This document shows, piece by piece, positions 8,328 to 14,021 of a stretch of DNA of 25,765 nt (position 1 is its first letter; every line of letters starts with the position of its first letter). Position numbers and translations under genes: made by a program. Source of the stretch: Lentisphaeria bacterium (GTDB taxonomy: Bacteria > Verrucomicrobiota > Lentisphaeria > Oligosphaerales > Lenti-02); the NCBI GenBank assembly GCA_023145395.1, contig JAGLDW010000672.1, forward strand, positions 1 to 25,765, given 5' to 3'. Below the pieces are notes generated by a model. It made no database searches. It was not told the DNA's origin and was given only the letters and a program-made list of their open reading frames with translations.

Positions 8328-8455
8328 TCTCCATATCCTCTAGTCTGTAGGCAAACTGTGACGTCGTCCTCTCCAGACGGCAGGTCAGACCTGCGGGTCA
8401 CTGCCTAGAATACCTTCAAAAAGCACCATGAAGTTGCTGCGATGCGCGGTTGCCA
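8328..8455 (-). other. Spacer between gspI and gspJ with a small hairpin
   Basis: A 128-nt gap without a gene. It holds a perfect 6-bp hairpin (8380-8385 with 8389-8394, loop CAG) lacking a U tract, so it is more likely an mRNA-stability or processing element than a terminator. Confidence 0.35.
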
Positions 8456-9103
8456 CTAGCTGCGGTTGTACACTTCCAGCTGGAAAAGCGACTTGCGCCG
8501 CCGTGCGTAGGGGAGCTGGGATGGCCAGCTAATCTCAAGATTGAGAACCATGGCCTCATGGTAGGCGAGAGTCTCCGTGCTCCAACTGCCGGAAGAGTAG
8601 TTGTAGAGAATGACGGACGAGTGCCACACGCGGCAGACCGCCGTGTACTCCACGTCACCCTGGGCGTTTCTCTGAGTAATTCGGTGAAGAGCGGGATGCA
8701 TGCTCGATTTCTCGTAGGTGACGAGGGAATCGGTGTACCAGGGGTACCAGTCCGTGGTCGACTCCGTCGCGTACAGGTCGTCCCCCGGCGACTCGCTGTA
8801 CTCCCCAGACACGCTGCCCTCCACAGCTGCGTCGGCCTTCGTAGAGGACAGAGAAGTGCCCCAGACACTCCAGTTGTCGGAACTCTCGTCGCCTGAACGC
8901 ATTCGCGCACTGTAGAAATGCAGAAACTGATCCCCATGAGTCGCCGTGTGCGTCTCGCCGATGGACACACGGTTGGTGCTGAGACTGCGCGAGAGCAACG
9001 CCGCCACGCTGGCGATCCCGAACGCAAGCACGCCAAGCCCCAACACGAGCTCGATCAGGCTAAAAGCCCTTCTCACGACCTGTTTTCCTGGCTGCGCGTT
9101 CAT
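8456..9103 (-). CDS. gspI: GspI/PilV-like minor pseudopilin
   Basis: A 215-residue prepilin-like protein, first gene of the minus-strand pseudopilin operon. The leader ends RRA, cleaved before FSLIELVLGLGVLAFGIASVAALL, with Glu18 at mature position 5 and a 20-residue membrane helix; the residue before cleavage is Ala13. The remaining part is Ser-, Tyr- and Trp-rich, beta-like, and ends SWPSQLPYARRRKSLFQLEVYNRS. GspI usually nucleates the tip complex with J and K, and the order I-J-K here matches canonical T2SS operons. ATG 9103 has GGAGG 5 nt upstream, which decides against the 39-codon longer frame. At 215 residues it is longer than many GspI (about 120-130), so PilV-type is an alternative name. 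Confidence 0.8.
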   Translation of the reverse strand: MNAQPGKQVVRRAFSLIELVLGLGVLAFGIASVAALLSRSLSTNRVSIGETHTATHGDQFLHFYSARMRSGDESSDNWSVWGTSLSSTKADAAVEGSVSGEYSESPGDDLYATESTTDWYPWYTDSLVTYEKSSMHPALHRITQRNAQGDVEYTAVCRVWHSSVILYNYSSGSWSTETLAYHEAMVLNLEISWPSQLPYARRRKSLFQLEVYNRS

Positions 9104-9225
9104 AAGAGCCTCCAATGTCCGTTTCTCTTGCCTCTGCATGACTTCGAATGAGCAAGAACGTTTCCTGCCCAGTTCCGCACGCTGTTGCCGAGGCGTCTCG
9201 AACCATGACTGTCTCAGCATCTTGC

Positions 9226-9240
9226 GCAGGACTCATGCCA
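9226..9240 (-). promoter_or_regulatory. Candidate sigma-54 (-24/-12) promoter for gspI
   Basis: The minus strand reads TGGCATGAGTCCTGC: the GG and GC dinucleotides are exactly 10 nt apart, and TGGCA and TGC match the -24 and -12 blocks of the TGGCACG-N4-TTGC consensus, with two mismatches. Initiation near 9214 would leave a leader of about 110 nt before gspI. Pilin and pilin-like genes are often sigma-54 dependent. The pattern is short, so a chance match is possible. Confidence 0.35.
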
Positions 9241-9290
9241 ACCTACTCCCCTGTCAGGAAATCTGCCAGCATGAGAAAGGCTTCCGGGGG

Positions 9291-9382
9291 CATGTCAGTT
9301 CCGTAGGTGTTTCCTCGTGTGGGGGATGCGATGCGTGCAACGGCCAGTGCGGATTGCGGACAGCACCTATGGAACTGACATG
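9291..9382 (+). repeat. Long inverted repeat, 19-bp arms with 54-nt loop
   Basis: The arm at 9291-9309 and the arm at 9364-9382 are reverse complements except at one position (9303 versus 9370). In a plus-strand RNA this pair is a G-U wobble, so the stem stays intact; in a minus-strand RNA it would be a C-A mismatch. There is no U tract after it, so it is not an intrinsic terminator. It could be an RNA stem, an operator for a dimeric regulator or a remnant of a small mobile repeat. Confidence 0.8.
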
Positions 9383-9664
9383 CGCACAAGGCTTCCCGCA
9401 CAACGCACACGAGGGGGCTGTCTGCTAGACCCGCAGCGAAAGTCTAACGGATGGGCGAATTGGCAGCTTCCCCTCTGCCATTTCTCAACTCTGAGAAAGG
9501 CGGGTCAGTCTTGCAATTCCGCTCCTGCGCATTCACAGTATGAAAAGTGGTTTTCACTGCATTTTTGGCGAGTTCTGTGTTCAGAATGCATTGAGACTCG
9601 TCGGCGGCGAATCTGGAGATCGACCGCAATCGTCCACTGATTCTTGAATCCCGCAGGTGGCACA

Positions 9665-11059
9665 ATGAGCCCAGCAAGACCAGGCAAAGCGATTCCTCCT
9701 CCTCTGGCCAGCGAGCGCGTGGCCCGTGCCAAGGAGAAGTTCGAGTATCTGGCCATGGACGAGACGGGGCGAGAACTCCGGGGCACTGTCGAGGCAGCGG
9801 ACGATGGCGAGGCGTTGGCTCGTCTGAAGCAGCAGGGCCTTTTCCCCATGGAAGTGTGGAAGGGAAAGGGGAAAGGAAAAGGGAAGGGCAGGAAAAAAAC
9901 GAAGGGGAAGAAATCTGCTGGTGGCCGTCGCCGGGAGGACATGGCCAAAATCTCCAAGCGCAACCGCGGCGCACAGATTATGCAAGCGCTTGGCCTCGGA
10001 GATTCCATCAGGACAGGGCTTCTCACCATCATGACGCGCCAGCTCTCGACGATGCTGGCTGCGGGACTGCCCCTCTTGCTCTCCCTGCGCACGCTGCAGG
10101 AACAGTGTGGACGCAGCCCGGCGCAGAAGTCCATGAGAAAAGTGCTCAGCGACCTGGTGGACAAGGTGGAGAACGGCATGACCTTCTCTGAATCTCTTGA
10201 CTTCCACCCAAGCTCCTTCGGCCGCCTCTATGTGGGACTTGTCCGAGCCGGAGAGGCGTCCGGCGCCATGGAAGAAGTGCTCATGCGCCTGTCCGAGTAT
10301 TTGGAGAAGAACGCTCGGATGATCAAGAAGGTGAAGGCGGGCATGACCTACCCGGTGGTGGTGCTCGTGATTGCGATGACCATTACATTCGGGCTGATGG
10401 TCGGCGTGGTTCCCCAGTTCGCCGAGATGTTCGACGAGATCCTCGAGGGCGTGCCCCTGCCGGTGCTAACAACCTGGGTCATTGGCCTCAGCGACTTCAT
10501 GATGCACCGCATTGGCCTGCTGATTGGAGGCATGGTCGGCGTCGTGATTTTCATCAAGATTGCCCTGAAGACTCCGTTCGGGCGGTACGCCTTCGACTGG
10601 GCGCTTGTGACCCTCCCTCCCCTGGCCGGCCTGATGCGCAAGATCGCGATTGCGCGGTTCTGCGGCACTCTGGGCACACTCCTCAACGCGGGTGTTCCCA
10701 TCCTCGACGCGCTGACGATCGTCTCGGAGACTGCGACCAACGAGATTGTCCGGCAGGGGGTGTCCAAGCTCTATGCGGCTGTGGCCGAGGGCGAGAAAAT
10801 GGCCGTTCCTCTCCAGAGCATTCGTGTCTTTCCGATGATGGTTGTGCGCATGATCGACATCGGAGAGCAGACCGGCGCTTTGCCGGACATGCTCCAGCGC
10901 ATTGCCAAGACCTTCGAGGAAGAAGTGGACATGGCTCTCGAGGCGATGGTTTCGCTGATCGAGCCCCTCATGATCTGCTTCCTTGCCGTGGTCATTGGCG
11001 GCATCATCATGGCGCTGTTCCTGCCACTCATCAAGATCATCGAACAGCTCGGCGTATAG
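9665..11059 (+). CDS. gspF: GspF/PilC inner-membrane platform protein
   Basis: A 464-residue polytopic membrane protein that links the secretion or pilus ATPase to pilin assembly. It has an N-terminal domain (about 25-65, FEYLAMDETGRELRGTVEA to KQQGLFPMEV), a strongly basic linker (66-90) with alternating Lys-Gly, and two T2SSF domains: one from LLTIMTRQLSTMLAAGLPL (about 112) and a second from IARFCGTLGTLLNAGVPIL. The matching motifs GLVRAGEASGAMEEVL and IDIGEQTGALPDMLQRI are typical. Membrane helices follow each domain, ending VVIGGIIMALFLPLIKI. ATG 9665 has AGGTGG just upstream; TTG at 9644 is an alternative. No ATPase (GspE) gene is next to it. It probably serves the same machine as the divergent gspIJK genes. 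Confidence 0.93.
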   Translation: MSPARPGKAIPPPLASERVARAKEKFEYLAMDETGRELRGTVEAADDGEALARLKQQGLFPMEVWKGKGKGKGKGRKKTKGKKSAGGRRREDMAKISKRNRGAQIMQALGLGDSIRTGLLTIMTRQLSTMLAAGLPLLLSLRTLQEQCGRSPAQKSMRKVLSDLVDKVENGMTFSESLDFHPSSFGRLYVGLVRAGEASGAMEEVLMRLSEYLEKNARMIKKVKAGMTYPVVVLVIAMTITFGLMVGVVPQFAEMFDEILEGVPLPVLTTWVIGLSDFMMHRIGLLIGGMVGVVIFIKIALKTPFGRYAFDWALVTLPPLAGLMRKIAIARFCGTLGTLLNAGVPILDALTIVSETATNEIVRQGVSKLYAAVAEGEKMAVPLQSIRVFPMMVVRMIDIGEQTGALPDMLQRIAKTFEEEVDMALEAMVSLIEPLMICFLAVVIGGIIMALFLPLIKIIEQLGV

Positions 11060-11070
11060 AACGCGGCTGC

Positions 11071-11076
11071 AAGGAG
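11071..11076 (+). promoter_or_regulatory. Shine-Dalgarno supporting the TTG start of the Nudix gene
   Basis: AAGGAG lies 10 nt before the TTG at 11087. No ATG or GTG sits at the right distance in this frame, and the protein begins with the family's usual N-terminus immediately after the TTG. Confidence 0.6.
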
Positions 11077-11086
11077 CGCTGGACTG

Positions 11087-11611
11087 TTGGACGAGTGGTT
11101 CGACATTGTCGATGGGCTTGACCGGGTGGTTGGCCGCGCCACCCGCGGTGAGTGCCACGGGAATCCCGCGCTTGTGCACCGAACCGCGCATGTAGTCGTG
11201 TTCTCTGCCGACAAGCGCCTTCTGCTGCAGAAACGCGCACGCACCAAGGACATTCAGCCAGGACGATGGGACACGGCTGTGGGTGGCCACTTGGCTGAGG
11301 GCGAGGACTATGAGCAAGCGGCCCGACGTGAAATGTCGGAGGAATTGGGACTCGATTCGTCCCTGCCCCTGCAATTCCTCTTCAACTCGCGCATCAGAAA
11401 TGAGATCGAGTCGGAAAATGTGCGTGTGTTCGCGCTGGTGAACGATGGCCCGTTCACCAGGCTGGAAAGCGAAATCGACGAACTCCGCTTCTGGACGCCT
11501 CGCGAACTCGCCGACGCGGTGGGCACGGGTGTGCTCACACCGAATCTGGAATGGGAGGTGGAGGTGCTGGGGGAACTGGACAACTCTTCTTCGGGGTGGC
11601 AGACAACTTGA
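11087..11611 (+). CDS. Nudix hydrolase, YfcD/IPP-isomerase-like
   Basis: A 174-residue Nudix protein that should hydrolyse a nucleoside diphosphate linked to another group. The Nudix box is perfect: G67-x5-E73-x7-R81-E82-M83-x-E85-E86-x-G88-L89. The N-terminus EWFDIVDGLDRVVGRATRGECH is the pattern seen in the YfcD group, which resembles isopentenyl-diphosphate isomerase in fold and sequence, followed by HRTAHVVVF. It begins with TTG, 27 nt after the gspF stop, so it is probably cotranscribed with gspF. Its substrate cannot be read from the sequence, and IPP isomerase activity is not claimed. The stop codon overlaps the -35 of the next promoter. Confidence 0.9.
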   Translation: MDEWFDIVDGLDRVVGRATRGECHGNPALVHRTAHVVVFSADKRLLLQKRARTKDIQPGRWDTAVGGHLAEGEDYEQAARREMSEELGLDSSLPLQFLFNSRIRNEIESENVRVFALVNDGPFTRLESEIDELRFWTPRELADAVGTGVLTPNLEWEVEVLGELDNSSSGWQTT

Positions 11612-11636
11612 ACTGCCCATGCCCGCTTGATATAGT
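11608..11636 (+). promoter_or_regulatory. Sigma-70-like promoter for the sugar-ABC ATPase gene
   Basis: TTGAAC at 11608-11613 and TATAGT at 11631-11636 are separated by exactly 17 nt, with four and five of six consensus matches. Initiation near 11643 would give a leader of about 68 nt that includes a perfect 7-bp hairpin (11659-11665/11669-11675). The -35 overlaps the stop codon of the Nudix gene. Confidence 0.55.
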
Positions 11637-11658
11637 GACGGTCTTTCATCGTAAGCGT

Positions 11659-11675
11659 CAGACAATGCTTGTCTG
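11659..11675 (+). other. Leader hairpin upstream of the ABC ATPase gene
   Basis: CAGACAA and TTGTCTG pair perfectly around the loop TGC. A T-rich stretch (TTTTATTTTT, 11690-11699) starts 14 nt later, too far for a standard terminator. It may stabilise the mRNA or act as a weak attenuator. Confidence 0.4.
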
Positions 11676-11710
11676 CAATGGGATCGGCCTTTTATTTTTG
11701 GAGCGTAGCC

Positions 11711-12811
11711 ATGGCACGTGTGCTTCTTGAGAACGTTGGCAAGATCTATCCCGGGAATGTCCGGGCGGTCGAGGATTTCAATCTTGAAATCGAGGATGCG
11801 GAATTCGTCGTCATGGTTGGCCCCTCCGGATGTGGAAAATCCACCACGCTGCGCATGGTGGCCGGTCTTGAGGAGATCACCGAGGGGACGATCCAAATCG
11901 GGGATCGTGTGATCAACGATGTTCCCCCCAAGGATCGCGACATCGCCATGGTGTTCCAGAACTACGCCCTCTATCCCCATATGACGGTTTACGACAACAT
12001 GGCTTTCGGGCTCAAGCTCCGGAAATTCAAGAAAAGCGAGATCGAGAAACGCGTACGCGACGCTGCTGAAATCCTGGGTATCCCGGAACTTCTGCAACGC
12101 CGCCCGAAGGCGTTGTCCGGCGGCCAGAGACAGCGCGTGGCCGTGGGACGGGCCATCGTGCGCAAGCCCGCCGTCTTCCTCTTCGACGAACCTCTATCCA
12201 ATCTGGATGCGAAGATGAGGGTCCAGATGCGCACGGAGATCAGCCGCCTTCACACACGGCTGGAGACGACCATGCTGTACGTCACTCATGACCAGGTGGA
12301 GGCCATGACCATGGGCGACCGCATTGTCGTCATGAAGGACGGGCTCATCCAGCAGGTGGCCGCGCCCACAGACCTCTACGACAACCCGGCAAACGCCTTT
12401 GTCGCTGGCTTTATCGGCACCCCTCCAATGAACTTCTTCGATGTGACTATCACGAAGGAAAACGGGACGCTGACGCTGAAGGAAGACACCTTCGAGCTGA
12501 CAGTGCCGCCCGCCTGGAAGGAACTCTTGGAGCCCTACACGGACAAAGGGGTCACCTTTGGGTTGCGCCCCGAGGATGTCGGAAGCCTAACGGCGGAAGG
12601 CATCGAGGGCGCCCCCAAAATCACGGCTGACATCGAGGTTGTCGAACCGATGGGGGCGGAGACGTACCTGTACATGAACACGGGGAAGAATGACTTCATC
12701 GCCCGTGTCGATTCCCACCGTCTGTGTCATGTCGGCGAAAAACTCGACTTGGCCGTTACCCTTAGCAAGGCCCACGTCTTTGACAAGGAGACGACCAAGC
12801 TGATCGTCTGA
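11711..12811 (+). CDS. ugpC: Carbohydrate ABC transporter ATP-binding protein (UgpC/MsmK/MalK type)
   Basis: A 366-residue cytoplasmic ATPase that powers a CUT1-type sugar or glycerol-phosphate importer. Motifs: Walker A GPSGCGKST (37-45), Q-loop Q83, signature LSGGQ (135-139), Walker B VFLFDE (155-160), D-loop SNLDA and switch His193. The C-terminal third (from about 235, FIGTPPMNFF) is the MalK-type regulatory OB/TOBE domain, with GLRPEDV. The length is normal. ATG 11711 has GGAG 7 nt upstream; the frame is open a further 14 codons. No permease or binding-protein gene flanks it, so it is an orphan ATPase that may serve several transporters, as MsmK does. It has its own promoter and terminator. 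Which sugar is moved cannot be told. Confidence 0.95.
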   Translation: MARVLLENVGKIYPGNVRAVEDFNLEIEDAEFVVMVGPSGCGKSTTLRMVAGLEEITEGTIQIGDRVINDVPPKDRDIAMVFQNYALYPHMTVYDNMAFGLKLRKFKKSEIEKRVRDAAEILGIPELLQRRPKALSGGQRQRVAVGRAIVRKPAVFLFDEPLSNLDAKMRVQMRTEISRLHTRLETTMLYVTHDQVEAMTMGDRIVVMKDGLIQQVAAPTDLYDNPANAFVAGFIGTPPMNFFDVTITKENGTLTLKEDTFELTVPPAWKELLEPYTDKGVTFGLRPEDVGSLTAEGIEGAPKITADIEVVEPMGAETYLYMNTGKNDFIARVDSHRLCHVGEKLDLAVTLSKAHVFDKETTKLIV

Positions 12812-12840
12812 TTGTCCGGGACCAATGCCTTTTCCTTCAT

Positions 12841-12876
12841 ACGCGCCGACGGAAATTCCGTCGGCGCGTTTTTTTT
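12841..12876 (+). terminator. Rho-independent terminator after the ABC ATPase gene
   Basis: A perfect 13-bp GC-rich stem (12841-12853 with 12857-12869) with the 3-nt loop AAT is followed directly by eight T (12869-12876), 29 nt after the stop codon. It points rightward; on the other strand no U run follows, although the same stem lies just past the kinase stop codon. Confidence 0.95.
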
Positions 12877-13972
12877 AGCGACTGACGCGGCCCGATGCGG
12901 CGCCGCCCATCAGCGCCTCCACCTCCGGTCGCGTTGCGTAGTTGATGTCGCCGGAGATGGAATGCTTCAGACAGGACGCAGCCACCGCGTATCGGATTGC
13001 GTTCGCCGAGTCGTCCAGACCCTCTGTGAGCAAGGCGAAAATGAGGCCGGCTGCGAAAGAGTCTCCCCCCCCAACCCGATCGACAATCGTCTTGATCTCA
13101 TAGGGCTGGTAGGAACCGGAAGAGAGAGGGGCGAGAAAGCTCTCCCCAACATTGGCGTCATAGAGCAAGGCACCCCAATTGTTGTGCGTGGCCGAGAGAC
13201 TCTCCCGCAGGGTGATGGCAACCTTGGAGACATTGGGAAACTGGGCCACAATCTCCCGCGCCACTCCTTCGTAGGCGCCCACGTTCAATTCGCCAGACTC
13301 CACGTCACTGTCAACTGCCTGGATGCCGAGGACTTTCTCGGCATCCTCCTCATTGCCAATAACCACGTCCACAAAAGGCAGAATCCCCCGCATGGTGCGT
13401 TCGGCAAGAGCCTGCGGCTCGGTTCCGGCATCCCATTTCCAAAGTTTCTTGCGGTAGTTGAGATCGCACGACACAGTCACGCCTGCTTGCTTGGCGGCCT
13501 TGACCGCCTCCAGCGCGGCGTCTGCCGTGTTTGCGCTGATTGCCGGTGTGATGCCTGTGATATGGAACCAAGCCGCATCCGCGAACAAGGATGCCCAGTC
13601 ATAGGCGGCCGAGGGGACGATGGCCACCGACGACCCCGCACGATCGTAGATCACGTTGCTGCCGCGCTGATTCGCCCCGGTCTCAAGGTAGTAGAGGCCC
13701 AGCCTGCCGTCCCTGGCGCGCACGATGCCGCTGACATCGACTCCGAGACCCCGCAGACGATGTACACAGGCATCGGCAACCGCATTTTCGGCGGGCAAAG
13801 CGCTGACAAATGCCGCGTCCAGACCAAAGATGGCAAGGGAGCAGGCCACATTTGCCTCGCCACCGCCGAACGTCAGTTCGATGGAACCGGGCAGGCATTG
13901 TGTGAAACGCAGGAAACCAGCGGGGGCAATGCGGCCCATGATCTCGCCGAATGTGACAACTCTCTTGGTCAT
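12875..13972 (-). CDS. kdgK: PfkB-family sugar kinase, 2-keto-3-deoxygluconate kinase type
   Basis: A 365-residue cytoplasmic kinase, probably phosphorylating 2-keto-3-deoxygluconate (KDG) to KDPG in uronate catabolism. Visible are the N-terminal RVVTFGEIMGRIAP, the sugar-binding GGGEANVA (36-43), DLNYRKKLW (170-178) typical of KDG kinases, IGNEEDAEKVLG, and the PfkB signature DRVGGGDSFAAGL with anion-hole glycines and catalytic Asp304. AAGGAGG lies 7 nt before the ATG. It is 49 nt downstream of the giant secreted-protein gene on the same strand, so the two are probably cotranscribed. Its stop codon overlaps the T tract of the convergent terminator. Other PfkB sugar substrates (fructose, ribose) cannot be excluded. 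Confidence 0.87.
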   Translation of the reverse strand: MTKRVVTFGEIMGRIAPAGFLRFTQCLPGSIELTFGGGEANVACSLAIFGLDAAFVSALPAENAVADACVHRLRGLGVDVSGIVRARDGRLGLYYLETGANQRGSNVIYDRAGSSVAIVPSAAYDWASLFADAAWFHITGITPAISANTADAALEAVKAAKQAGVTVSCDLNYRKKLWKWDAGTEPQALAERTMRGILPFVDVVIGNEEDAEKVLGIQAVDSDVESGELNVGAYEGVAREIVAQFPNVSKVAITLRESLSATHNNWGALLYDANVGESFLAPLSSGSYQPYEIKTIVDRVGGGDSFAAGLIFALLTEGLDDSANAIRYAVAASCLKHSISGDINYATRPEVEALMGGAASGRVSR

Positions 13973-14021
13973 TGAGCAACCTCCTTGTGAATAGGTCTCT
14001 GGACCGCAGGGATGCGCAGGA

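Larger units (their letters stand above)
9104..9664. promoter_or_regulatory. Divergent regulatory region rich in inverted repeats
   Basis: This 561-nt stretch between gspI (minus) and gspF (plus) has no credible coding frame. It contains a sigma-54-like site facing gspI at 9226-9240 and, from 9291 to 9590, at least six inverted repeats: 9291-9309/9364-9382 (19 bp), 9313-9321/9406-9414 (9 bp), 9426-9430/9442-9446 (5 bp), 9461-9466/9475-9480 (6 bp), 9481-9487/9492-9498 (7 bp), 9541-9546/9551-9556 (6 bp, extended by CAG/CTG across a 2-nt bulge) and 9573-9577/9582-9586 (5 bp). I found no convincing sigma-70 promoter for gspF. It may be a multi-operator control region or encode a structured RNA. 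Confidence 0.6.

Noticed and set aside
9291..9382. The 19-bp inverted repeat as the ends of an insertion sequence or as an integron attC site
   Set aside because: The 54-nt loop is too short for a transposase gene, there is no target duplication, and the attC core sequences are absent; a non-autonomous remnant cannot be fully excluded.
10466..12097. 543-codon open frame on the minus strand
   Set aside because: It crosses gspF, the Nudix gene and the ABC ATPase gene on the opposite strand, all of which carry clear motifs; it is a shadow of high-GC codon use.
12812..13975. 387-codon plus-strand frame opposite the sugar kinase
   Set aside because: It would begin inside the terminator region of the ABC ATPase gene and is antisense to a kinase with all expected motifs.
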